A stretch of 64,000 bases of DNA from Bog-473 sp963736525 (lineage in GTDB: Bacteria > Actinomycetota > Acidimicrobiia > Acidimicrobiales > RAAP-2), in NCBI GenBank assembly GCA_963736525.1, contig CAVTPF010000014.1:1-64000 (forward strand), read 5' to 3'. Position numbers and translations under genes: made by a program. A model generated the notes under the pieces. The model worked only from the letters and a program-made list of their open reading frames with translations. It had not been told where the DNA came from and did not search any database. Position 1 is the first letter of the stretch, and each line of letters starts with the position of its first letter. Shown piece by piece: positions 31,865 to 39,712 of the stretch.

Positions 31865-33292
31865 ATGCGCACGTTGCGGAATTTCATCGGAGGCGCCTAT
31901 CGAGACGCCGAGGACGGGCCCATGGCACCCCTCGTGGACCCCAGCACGGGCCAGGCCTTCGCCGAGGCTCCCGTCTCGGGACCCGCCGACGTCGACCGGG
32001 CGCTCCGCGTGGCGGCCGACGCGTTCGCCTCCTGGCGCCGCACGACGCCGTCGGAGCGCAGCCTCGCGTTGATCCGCATCGCCGACGCCCTCGAGGCCCG
32101 AGCGGAGGAACTCGTCCGGGCGGAATGCGAGAACACCGGCAAGCCGTACCAGTTGACCATGGACGAGGAGATCCCTCCCATGATCGACCAGATCCGCTTC
32201 TTCGCCGGCGCGGCGCGCCACCTCGAAGGTCTGGCCGCGGCCGAGTACATGGCGGGCCACACGTCGTTCATCCGCCGCGAGCCGATCGGGGTGTGCGGCG
32301 CGGTGACCCCCTGGAACTACCCGATGATGATGGCGGTGTGGAAGTTCGCACCGGCATTGGCCGCGGGGAACACGCTCGTGTTGAAGCCCTCGGACACGAC
32401 GCCGGTCACCGCTCTGCTCATGGCCGAAATCATGGCCGAGCACCTGCCGCCTGGCGTCTGCAACGTGGTGTGTGGCGACCGCGACACCGGGCGGGCCCTG
32501 GTCGTGCACGACACGCCCGCCATGGTGTCGGTGACCGGATCGGTGCGCGCCGGCATGGAGGTCGCGGCGGCGGCGGCGCCCTCGCTCAAGCGCGTGCACC
32601 TCGAGCTCGGCGGCAAGGCGCCGGTCATCGTGTTCGACGACGCCGACCCGGCTGCGGCCGCGGAGGGCATCGCCGGGGCGGGGTACTTCAACGCCGGCCA
32701 GGACTGCACGGCGGCGACGCGGGTCCTGGCCGCACCCGGGGTGCACGAGCAGCTGCTGGCGGCGCTGGTCGAGCAGGCGGAGGGGACGACCGTCGGGGGC
32801 ACGGACAACGCAGAGGCGGATTACGGGCCGCTGAACAGCGCGGTGCAGCTCGAGCGGGTGCAGGGCTTTCTGGAGCGGACCCCGGCGCACGCGTCGGTGG
32901 TGACGGGCGGGGCCCCGGTGGGCGAACGAGGCTACTGCTTCGCGCCGACCGTCGTCGCCGGGGTACGTCAGGACGACGAGCTGGTGCAGTCCGAGGTGTT
33001 CGGACCGGTGATCACGGTGCAGGAGTTCGGCGATGAGGCGGAGGCCCTCGAGTGGGCCAACGGTGTGCAGTACGGCCTGGCCTCGTCGGTGTGGACCCGC
33101 GACCACGGCCGCGCCATGCGCATGGCGCGTGACCTCGACTTCGGCTGCGTGTGGGTCAACACCCACATTCCGTTGGTGGCGGAGATGCCGCACGGCGGGT
33201 TCAAGCGCTCGGGGTACGGCAAGGACCTGTCGGTCTACGGCTTCGAGGACTACACGCGGCTGAAGCATGTGATGAGCAACATCGAGGAGTGA
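31865..33292 (+). CDS. Aldehyde dehydrogenase, aminobutyraldehyde dehydrogenase-like
   Basis: 475 residues of the NAD(P)-dependent ALDH superfamily. Asn151 in PWNYPMM, general-base glutamate in HLELGGKAP (Glu247) and catalytic cysteine in FNAGQDCTAATR (Cys281). GQDC and the IPLVAEMPHGGFKRSGYGKD C-terminal block are typical of gamma-aminobutyraldehyde dehydrogenases, which turn 4-aminobutanal into GABA. ATG 31865 has AAGGGAG upstream; the longer frame crosses the regulator gene and is not coding. Three bases separate it from alanine dehydrogenase. Regulation is probably by the divergent Lrp-type protein. Confidence 0.93.
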   Translation: MRTLRNFIGGAYRDAEDGPMAPLVDPSTGQAFAEAPVSGPADVDRALRVAADAFASWRRTTPSERSLALIRIADALEARAEELVRAECENTGKPYQLTMDEEIPPMIDQIRFFAGAARHLEGLAAAEYMAGHTSFIRREPIGVCGAVTPWNYPMMMAVWKFAPALAAGNTLVLKPSDTTPVTALLMAEIMAEHLPPGVCNVVCGDRDTGRALVVHDTPAMVSVTGSVRAGMEVAAAAAPSLKRVHLELGGKAPVIVFDDADPAAAAEGIAGAGYFNAGQDCTAATRVLAAPGVHEQLLAALVEQAEGTTVGGTDNAEADYGPLNSAVQLERVQGFLERTPAHASVVTGGAPVGERGYCFAPTVVAGVRQDDELVQSEVFGPVITVQEFGDEAEALEWANGVQYGLASSVWTRDHGRAMRMARDLDFGCVWVNTHIPLVAEMPHGGFKRSGYGKDLSVYGFEDYTRLKHVMSNIEE

Positions 33293-33295
33293 CCG

Positions 33296-34417
33296 ATGAT
33301 CATCGGGGTGCCCACCGAGATGAAGACCGACGAGTACCGCGTCGCCGTCACGCCGGCAGGGGTGCGTGAGCTCGCCTCGGCGGGCCACTCCGTCCTCGTC
33401 CAGAAGGGCGCCGGGAACGGGTCGTCCATCCCCGACGCGGACTTCGTGCGGACCGGGGCCACGATCGTCGACGATCCCGACGACTTGTGGGCGGCCGCCG
33501 ACCTCGTGTGCAAGGTCAAGGAGCCGGTGACCGAGGAGTACCACCGGCTCGGTGCCCGGTCCGACCAGGTCCTGTTCACCTACCTGCACCTGGCGGCCTC
33601 CCGGGCCTGCACCGATGCGCTCGTCGCCGCAGGCAACGTCGCCATCGCCTACGAGACGGTGCGGAACGAGGACAACACGCTGCCGCTGCTGGCGCCCATG
33701 AGCGAGGTGGCCGGCCGGATGGCCCCCCTCATGGGGGCCCACCATCTCATGCGACCGGGCGGCGGCCGGGGGGTGCTGGTGTGCGGCGTGCCCGGCGTGC
33801 GCTGCGCCCGCGTGGTCATCCTGGGTGCGGGGGTCGCGGGCATGGCCGCCGCGACCATGGCCGTGGGCATGCACTCCGACGTGTTCGTGCTCGACCGCAA
33901 CCTCGACCGCCTCCGCGAGGTGGACCACCACTTCCGGGGCGCGCTCGAGACGATCGCGTCCTCCCAGCACGCCATAGAGGAGATCTGCGTCGATGCCGAC
34001 ATCGTGATCGGGGCCGTGCTCGTCGTGGGTGCACGGGCGCCGCGCCTGGTGTCCGACGCGCTCGTCGAGCAGATGCGGCCGGGATCCGTGCTGGTCGACA
34101 TCTCGGTGGATCAGGGCGGCTGCTTCGAGTCCACCCGCCCGACGACGCACTCGAACCCGACGTTCGAGGTGCACGGCTCCATCTTCTACTGCGTCGCCAA
34201 CATGCCCGGTGCCGTGCCCCACACCTCGACCCACGCGCTGGCGAACGCAACCCTCCCGTACACCCTGAGCATCGCCAACCTGGGCTGGCGGCGCGCGGTG
34301 CAGGGCAACGGCGCCCTGGCCGAAGGGGTGAACGTGGCCAACGGCCGCGTCGTGTACCGGCCGGTGGCCGAGGCGCACACCATGCCGTTCACGCCGCTGG
34401 AGGAGCTCCTGGACTGA
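33296..34417 (+). CDS. ald: Alanine dehydrogenase
   Basis: 373 residues, NAD-dependent oxidative deamination of L-alanine to pyruvate and ammonia (or the reverse). N-terminal MIIGVPTEMKTDEYRVA, substrate-binding lysine in CKVKEP (Lys75), catalytic histidine in FTYLHLAA (His98) and NAD site VVILGAGVAGMAAA. Length is typical. Three bases after the aldehyde dehydrogenase gene, so co-transcribed. In this locus its likely job is to recycle alanine formed by the pyruvate-dependent aminotransferase. Lrp-type control of ald is known in mycobacteria (AldR). Confidence 0.95.
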   Translation: MIIGVPTEMKTDEYRVAVTPAGVRELASAGHSVLVQKGAGNGSSIPDADFVRTGATIVDDPDDLWAAADLVCKVKEPVTEEYHRLGARSDQVLFTYLHLAASRACTDALVAAGNVAIAYETVRNEDNTLPLLAPMSEVAGRMAPLMGAHHLMRPGGGRGVLVCGVPGVRCARVVILGAGVAGMAAATMAVGMHSDVFVLDRNLDRLREVDHHFRGALETIASSQHAIEEICVDADIVIGAVLVVGARAPRLVSDALVEQMRPGSVLVDISVDQGGCFESTRPTTHSNPTFEVHGSIFYCVANMPGAVPHTSTHALANATLPYTLSIANLGWRRAVQGNGALAEGVNVANGRVVYRPVAEAHTMPFTPLEELLD

Positions 34418-34463
34418 CCGGTCTGGTTCGGCGTGCGGGCCCGCCGCCGGGCAGACTGGGCGC

Positions 34464-35705
34464 ATGCCGGACCGGGTTCCCGAGCAGCGGTGGCAGCCCC
34501 AGGGCGGCCCGCCGGACGAGCGCGTGGCCGATGCCGACCGCGACCACACGATCACGCTGCTGCGCGAGCACGTCGTTGAGGGACGACTGACGCTCGACGA
34601 GTTCTCGGAGCGGATGGGCCGGGCGCTCCAGGCCACGACCCGCGGCGAGCTCAATGCGGTCATGGCCGACCTGCCGCTCCCGCGGGCGCCAGTGGGTGCC
34701 GGCCGGCTGGAGCCCGCAGCCCGCAGGACCCGTCGCTGGCACGTGGCCGTCCTGAGCGGTCACAGCACCAAGGGCCGCTGGCGCCTCGGCAAGAAGACCA
34801 ACGCGGTGGCCTTCTTGGGCGGCTGCGACATGGACCTGCGACGGGCCGAAATCGAGGGTCCCGAGGTCGAGATCACGGCGCTGGCCTTCATGGGTGGGAT
34901 CGACATCCTCGTGCCCGAAGGCTTCGAGGTCGACCTGCGAGGGTTCTCGTTCATGGGCGGGCGCAACCTCAAGCTCCGCGACGTGCCGATCGTGCCCGGC
35001 TCGCCGCGCATCGTGATCCGGGCCTTCGCGGTCATGGGGGGCATCGACGTCAAGAGCCGGCCGAACCGTTCCGGACGGGAGATCGCGCGGGCAGTGTCCG
35101 AGAGCGTCCTCGGCGTGGTCGACGCCCTGACCGAGCGGACCACCCCGGCCGCGCCCGCCGATCTGGCGGTTCTGCGCAGCGACGACGTCGCGACCGACGG
35201 CACCGTCACCATCCTCTTCTGCGACATGGTCGACTACGCCGGCATGACCGAGCGCCTGGGCGACCGGGCGTCCCGCCGCGTCCTGCACGAGCACCACCGT
35301 GTCGTGCGCCAAGCGGTGGCGCGTCACGGTGGGCGCGAGGTCAGCGTCCAGGGCGACGGTTTCATGGTCGCCTTCGGGGGCGTCGCCCGGGCCCTGCGCT
35401 GCGCCGTCGACATTCAGCGCGCCCTGCGCGCCCGCGTCCCCGGTGACGGGAGCGAGGCGATCACCGTGCACATCGGCGTGCACACGGGGGATGCGGTCGA
35501 CGAGGGCGACGACTATCTCGGTCACACGGTGATCGTGGCCAGCCGGCTCGCCGACGCGGCTGCGCCCGGCGAGATCCTCGTGTCCACGCTCTCCGAGCAG
35601 CTCGTGCAGGGGTCGGGGGAGTTCACGTTCGACGCACATCGGGAGACGCAGCTCAAGGGGATGGCACGCCCACAGCCGGCCGCCACCCTGCAGTGGGTGG
35701 AGTGA
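34464..35705 (+). CDS. DUF1707 - LiaF-like - class III cyclase-homology fusion protein
   Basis: 413 residues with three parts. DUF1707 at about 19-71 (VADADRDHTITLLREHVVEG). A LiaF/DUF2154-like beta domain at about 95-200 with repeated FLGG/FMGG turns (AVAFLGGCDMDL, LAFMGGIDILV, FAVMGGIDV). A class III cyclase-homology domain at about 245-413. In that domain the two metal aspartates are present (Asp254 in FCDMVDY, Asp298 in VQGDGF) and Arg361 too. The adenine-specifying lysine is Ser294 and the transition-state asparagine is Ile357, so it is probably not an ordinary adenylyl cyclase. No membrane helix seen. The next cyclase gene starts 4 bases after its stop. Confidence 0.88.
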   Translation: MPDRVPEQRWQPQGGPPDERVADADRDHTITLLREHVVEGRLTLDEFSERMGRALQATTRGELNAVMADLPLPRAPVGAGRLEPAARRTRRWHVAVLSGHSTKGRWRLGKKTNAVAFLGGCDMDLRRAEIEGPEVEITALAFMGGIDILVPEGFEVDLRGFSFMGGRNLKLRDVPIVPGSPRIVIRAFAVMGGIDVKSRPNRSGREIARAVSESVLGVVDALTERTTPAAPADLAVLRSDDVATDGTVTILFCDMVDYAGMTERLGDRASRRVLHEHHRVVRQAVARHGGREVSVQGDGFMVAFGGVARALRCAVDIQRALRARVPGDGSEAITVHIGVHTGDAVDEGDDYLGHTVIVASRLADAAAPGEILVSTLSEQLVQGSGEFTFDAHRETQLKGMARPQPAATLQWVE

Positions 35706-35709
35706 GGCG

Positions 35710-36858
35710 ATGGACACCGATCGGTGGGAGCAGGCCGGGCTCTACGACCCGCGCGATCCCGCCTCCGCCGAGCGGCTCGCCCTGCTGGAGTACCTGACCG
35801 AGCGCGGCGCCACCGTCGAGCAGATGGTGGAGGCCCACCAGCGCGGCACGCTGCCCGGCGTGGCCGGTGACCTCGTCACGCAGGGCAGGACCCCGGTGGC
35901 GACGGTGGCCGACATGGCGGCGCAGAGCGGGGTCGAACTGCCCCGCGTGCTCCGAGCACTGCTCGCCGCCGGTATTCCGGCCCGGCCCGACACCGAGGTC
36001 CCCGCGGACCTGGTCAGGCTCATGGCCGCCTTCGACCAGGGGGCGGCGCTCATGGGCGACGAGGCGATCCTCGCCTTCACCCGGGTCCTCGGAGCAGCCG
36101 CCATGAACATCGCCGAGGCGGCCATCGCACTGTTCTTCTCGGAGCTCGGACCGGGAACGGTACGCGAGGGTCCCGACGAGCTGGCCCGGGCCCGGCTCGC
36201 CGAGGCCGCCACCACCGCGTTCACCGCGGTCCCCGAGGTCGTGGCGCGCATGGTGATGAACGCGTTCGAACGGGCGCAGCACCGGGCGGAACTGGCGCGG
36301 AGCTGGTTGGCCCCGTTCTCCGAGACCGAGGCCGGGCTCGATGCCGAGGGCCCGGCCGAGGTGGTGGCGCTCGGCTTCGTCGACCTGGTGGGCTCGACCG
36401 CCTGGGCCCAGGCCATGAACCTGCGGGATCAGAGCCTGGCGCTCACCCGCTTCGAGTCGGCTGCGTGGTCGAGCGCCGTCCTCGCCGGCGGCCGGGTGGT
36501 CAAGACGATCGGCGACGAGGTGTTCTTCGCCGCCCCCACCGCGGACGCCGCCTGCCGCATCGGGACCGAGGTGTGCCGGGCCGCGGCCGACGATCCCGTG
36601 CTGCCGCCCGCCCGCGGTGCGGTCGGGATCGGCCTCGCCGTGCCGCGCGAAGGCGACTACTTCGGGCCGCTGGTGAACCTGCTCGCCCGACTGGTCAAGG
36701 TCGCGGCGCCAGGCGACGTGGTGGTGACGGAGGCCGCGGCGACGGACCTGTCACCCGACGAATGGTCCCTCCGCCCGGCCGGGCCCGTGGAGCTACGCGG
36801 CATAGAGAGCCCGATTCGGGCGTTCCTGGTCGAGCACCATCAGAGCGCCACGACCTGA
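35710..36858 (+). CDS. Class III adenylate cyclase with N-terminal regulatory domain
   Basis: 382 residues. The N-terminal part (about 1-205) is helical and resembles the pH-sensing regulatory domain of mycobacterial Rv1264-type cyclases. The C-terminal cyclase domain (about 215-382) has every canonical residue: metal aspartates Asp225 (LGFVDLVGS) and Asp269 (VVKTIGDEV), adenine-binding Lys265 and Asp316, Asn323 and Arg327 (PLVNLLARL). It should therefore make cAMP from ATP. It follows the degenerate cyclase-domain protein by 4 bases, so the two are co-expressed and may heterodimerise. Soluble; no membrane segments. Confidence 0.92.
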   Translation: MDTDRWEQAGLYDPRDPASAERLALLEYLTERGATVEQMVEAHQRGTLPGVAGDLVTQGRTPVATVADMAAQSGVELPRVLRALLAAGIPARPDTEVPADLVRLMAAFDQGAALMGDEAILAFTRVLGAAAMNIAEAAIALFFSELGPGTVREGPDELARARLAEAATTAFTAVPEVVARMVMNAFERAQHRAELARSWLAPFSETEAGLDAEGPAEVVALGFVDLVGSTAWAQAMNLRDQSLALTRFESAAWSSAVLAGGRVVKTIGDEVFFAAPTADAACRIGTEVCRAAADDPVLPPARGAVGIGLAVPREGDYFGPLVNLLARLVKVAAPGDVVVTEAAATDLSPDEWSLRPAGPVELRGIESPIRAFLVEHHQSATT

Positions 36859-36865
36859 TGCGTGA

Positions 36866-36901
36866 AAGCCGCTCCGCCCCCGGCGAGGGGCGGAGCGGCT
36901 T
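36866..36901. terminator. Strong bidirectional hairpin terminator
   Basis: A perfect 15-bp stem (AAGCCGCTCCGCCCC with its complement) around a 6-base loop CGGCGA, placed in the 50-base gap between the convergent cyclase and repeat-protein genes. It ends in AA/TT and is followed by TTTC on the minus-strand side. It can stop transcription from both directions. Confidence 0.9.
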
Positions 36902-36908
36902 ACGGAGC

Positions 36909-38231
36909 TCAGGCCGTTGACGCGGCCACGATCGGCTGGTTCAGGACGGTCGTCCCCAGCGAGGGATACACCAGGATGCCCAAGATGATGGCGTCGCCGT
37001 AGTTGAGGACCCCGCCGCCGCTCGACACCAGCGAGTAGCCCTGGCCGTCGGGCGTCGCCACCATGCCGATGATCGGCTTGACGAGGGTGGAGCCGCCGGC
37101 CGAGCCGAAGAAGCGGGCGTCGCCGTAGGTGAAGATGCCGCCGTCGCTCGCCACCAGCCAGTACCCGCCGCCGTCGGCGGTGGGGGCCATCCCCACGATC
37201 GGACTGTTGAGCGCTGTGCCGCCCGTCGAGCCGTAGTAGACGGCGTCGCCGTAGGAGAAGATCCCGCCGTCGCTCGCCACCAGCCAGTACCCGCCGCCGT
37301 CGTGCGTGACCGCCATCCCCACGATCGGCTTGTTCAGCTTCAGGCTCCCGGCCGAGCCGTAGAAGACGGCGTCGCCGTAGGAGAAGATCCCGCCGTCGCT
37401 CGCCACCAGCCAGTACCCGCCGCCGTCGTGCGTGACCGCCATCCCCACGATCGGCTTGTTCAGGGTGAGGGCACCGGCCGAGCCGTAGAACGCCGCGTTC
37501 CCGAAGTTGAAGACGCCACCGTCCGAAGCCACCAGCCAGTAGCCATTGCCCCCGTGGGTCGTGGCGATCCCGACGATGGGCTTGTTGAGCTTCAACCCGG
37601 CGGCCGAGCCGCAGTAGGGGAGACTCCCGAAGTTGAAGACACCCCCGTCCGCGGCGGCCATGTCGTAGCCCACGGGCGATCCAGGAGCGGGGCAGGCGCC
37701 GGCGAACGATATGGGTTGGATCCCCTCGTTGCCCGTGGCGTCACCGAAGGCGACCACGCACGAATAGCCGGCCGCCTGCTGAGCCGGCGTGGGCGGGCAC
37801 GGATAGCTCGCCGCGTCGGTCGCCGCGTTGCCCCCGCTCGAGTCGGTGCCGGTCGCCGGTGGGCCGACCGTGCCCGTCGTCACCGTGAACGACACGGGCC
37901 CGAAGCCGCCGCTCGAGTTGGTCGGGGCGAGGTTGGTGGCGCCCGGCGCCAAGGGGTTGGGCCCGCAGGAGACCGGCGTGGCGTGGCCTTCGAGGCTGAC
38001 CGTCGGCTGGTTGGGGTCGTTGTTGCACTCCAAGATCGCGCCGGCAGAGCTGGCGGCGAAGCCCGAGCCCGAGACGGACACCACCGTGCTGCCTGTCGGC
38101 TGGATACCGCTGCTCGGCGTCACGGTGATGGACGGCGCGGCACTCGCCGCGGTGGCGAAGCCCAGCACCCCGCCCAAGGTGATCGTCAGCGTCACCGCCA
38201 AGCCCAGAATGCCCCGCCTCACGATGCCCAT
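36909..38231 (-). CDS. Secreted protein with neocarzinostatin/IPT-like domain and six 42-residue repeats
   Basis: 440 residues. A Sec signal peptide (about 1-31, ending ATAASAAPS) is followed by a beta domain at about 34-125 (ITVTPSSGIQPTGSTVVSVS) of the neocarzinostatin/IPT type with a Cys pair, then a linker. From residue 187 to the end come six tandem 42-residue repeats of the pattern GYWLVASDGGIFxYGDAxFYGSxG, then LNKPIVGMAxT. The last repeat is divergent. Such repeats are frequent in secreted Acidimicrobiia proteins and may form a propeller or ring; function unknown. ATG 38231 has GGAGGA upstream; the upstream extension lacks support. No anchor seen, so it is likely released or cell-wall associated. 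Confidence 0.88.
   Translation of the reverse strand: MGIVRRGILGLAVTLTITLGGVLGFATAASAAPSITVTPSSGIQPTGSTVVSVSGSGFAASSAGAILECNNDPNQPTVSLEGHATPVSCGPNPLAPGATNLAPTNSSGGFGPVSFTVTTGTVGPPATGTDSSGGNAATDAASYPCPPTPAQQAAGYSCVVAFGDATGNEGIQPISFAGACPAPGSPVGYDMAAADGGVFNFGSLPYCGSAAGLKLNKPIVGIATTHGGNGYWLVASDGGVFNFGNAAFYGSAGALTLNKPIVGMAVTHDGGGYWLVASDGGIFSYGDAVFYGSAGSLKLNKPIVGMAVTHDGGGYWLVASDGGIFSYGDAVYYGSTGGTALNSPIVGMAPTADGGGYWLVASDGGIFTYGDARFFGSAGGSTLVKPIIGMVATPDGQGYSLVSSGGGVLNYGDAIILGILVYPSLGTTVLNQPIVAASTA
36912..37673 (-). repeat. Six tandem 126-bp coding repeats
   Basis: DNA encoding the 42-residue repeats of the secreted protein. Adjacent units share long identical runs; for example the stretch starting at 37261 recurs exactly 126 bases later at 37387. 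This marks recent duplication or gene conversion and allows repeat-number change by recombination. Confidence 0.9.
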
Positions 38232-38476
38232 GTCGTTTCCTCCCCGATTGAGTCGCCGCGGTGTCTGGCGCGGTCGCTGACCGTCACACGCGAAGAGTCG
38301 GCCGTGTTCCTGCATCGGGCCGACGTCCCCCCAAGTGACCGGGCGCCACGCTAAGAGCAGATACGCGTCCCGTCAAGCGCCTGCCTCCGGCGCCTCTCGG
38401 ACCGCGAGCCGACCGCAGCGGCCCGCTGGCGCCATCGTCACCGAGGAGCGCCCGAGCGCCTGTCCTATGATGGCGG

Positions 38477-38503
38477 CCGCATCTGACGCATCGTCAGATG
38501 CGG
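38477..38503. promoter_or_regulatory. Perfect 27-nt palindrome, candidate TetR-family operator
   Basis: CCGCATCTGACG, a 3-base spacer CAT, then CGTCAGATGCGG: arms of 12 bp, all matched. Located 27 bases before the ATG of the first acyl-CoA dehydrogenase gene, in a 298-base gap with no gene. The core TGACG-N3-CGTCA is the layout of TetR-family sites controlling acyl-CoA genes. The regulator is not in this window. Confidence 0.7.
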
Positions 38504-38529
38504 AGTGCGCGGCCGACATGGAGGCAGCG

Positions 38530-39711
38530 ATGGACTTCGATTTCTCGCCGGAGCAGATGGCCTTCGTGAAGGAGGTCGAGAGCTTCCTCGATGCCCACGA
38601 CGACCCCGAGGTCTTCGACGTCACCCGGGAGAACATGGCCCAGATCGTCGACACGACGACACGCCGCGCCTTCATGGCGTCGCTGGGCACACAGGGGTGG
38701 TTGGGGATGACCTGGCCCAAGGAGTACGGCGGCTCCGAGGGCGAGGGTGTCTACGAGTACCTGCTGAACGAGCAGCTGGCCGGCCGGGGCGGCCCCCAGA
38801 TCGGCAAGGGCGTCGGCATCATCGGCAAGACGCTCATCCGCCACGGCAACGAGACGCTCAAGGAGGAGTTCCTCCCCAAGATCCTGCGCAACGAGGTCGA
38901 GTTCGCCGTGGGCTACTCAGAGCCCAATGCGGGCTCGGACGCCGCCTCCATGCAGCTCAAGGCGACCAAGGTGCGCGGCGGCTGGGTGCTCAACGGCCAG
39001 AAGACGTGGACGACGTCGGCCCACTTCGCCGAGTGGTACTGGGTCGGTGCCCGCACCGACCCCGAGGCACCCAAGCACGCCGGCATCACGCTGTTCCTCG
39101 TGCCCCTCGACCAGCCGGGCATCACCATCAACGCCATTTGGACCATGGGCGACGAGCGCACCAACGAGGTCTTCCTCAACGACGTCTTCGTCCCCGACGA
39201 GTTCGTGGTGGGCGAGGTGAACCGCGGCTTCCAGTACATCTCCGAGGCACTCGACCTCGAGCGCTTCACCATGTTCACGTTCTCACCCATCGCGCAGCGC
39301 TTCGAGCTGCTCGTCGAGTACGTCCGGACCACGGTGCGCGACGGCGTGCCGCTCAAGGACGACCCGGTCATCCGCCAGCGCCTGGCCCAGCTGGCGACCC
39401 AGCTCGAGGTGGCGCGGGTCATGGGGCTCAAATTCGTCTACGAGTCCTCCAAGGGCGGCGCCGCGCCCACAGCCGAGGCATCGGAGTACAAGCTGTTCGC
39501 CACGGAGCTCTCCAAGCGACTCGCCAACGCCTCCATGGACATCGCAGGCCCCGGCAGCCAGCTGCGCGTCAAGACTCCCGAGGCACCGATGGCCGGCCGC
39601 GCCGAGTCGACCTACCGCTACACCGTGATCGACACCATCGGCGGCGGTGCCTCGGAGATCCAGAAGAACATCATCGCCCGCCGCAAACTCGGTCTGCCGA
39701 AGAATTTCTGA
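38530..39711 (+). CDS. Acyl-CoA dehydrogenase (first of pair)
   Basis: 393 residues, FAD enzyme of the acyl-CoA dehydrogenase family introducing an alpha,beta double bond. MDFDFSPEQMAFVKEVESFL is the helical N-terminus, FAVGYSEPNAGSDAASMQ binds FAD and substrate, NGQKTWTTSAH is the mid beta domain, and the C-terminal IDTIGGGASEIQKNIIARRKL is diagnostic. ATG 38530 has GGAGG upstream; ATG 38518 is a less likely start. With the second dehydrogenase gene at 41952 it resembles the paired FadE subunits of actinobacterial steroid side-chain degradation, which form alpha2beta2 complexes. Substrate unknown. A palindromic operator precedes it. Confidence 0.93.
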   Translation: MDFDFSPEQMAFVKEVESFLDAHDDPEVFDVTRENMAQIVDTTTRRAFMASLGTQGWLGMTWPKEYGGSEGEGVYEYLLNEQLAGRGGPQIGKGVGIIGKTLIRHGNETLKEEFLPKILRNEVEFAVGYSEPNAGSDAASMQLKATKVRGGWVLNGQKTWTTSAHFAEWYWVGARTDPEAPKHAGITLFLVPLDQPGITINAIWTMGDERTNEVFLNDVFVPDEFVVGEVNRGFQYISEALDLERFTMFTFSPIAQRFELLVEYVRTTVRDGVPLKDDPVIRQRLAQLATQLEVARVMGLKFVYESSKGGAAPTAEASEYKLFATELSKRLANASMDIAGPGSQLRVKTPEAPMAGRAESTYRYTVIDTIGGGASEIQKNIIARRKLGLPKNF

Positions 39712-39712
39712 G

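Noticed and set aside
31820..34663. 947-codon open frame on the minus strand
   Set aside because: Antisense to the aldehyde dehydrogenase and alanine dehydrogenase genes; His/Arg/Val-rich shadow.
36912..37673. CRISPR-like array from regular repeats
   Set aside because: The 126-bp repeats are in frame and encode 42-residue protein units with no unique spacers.
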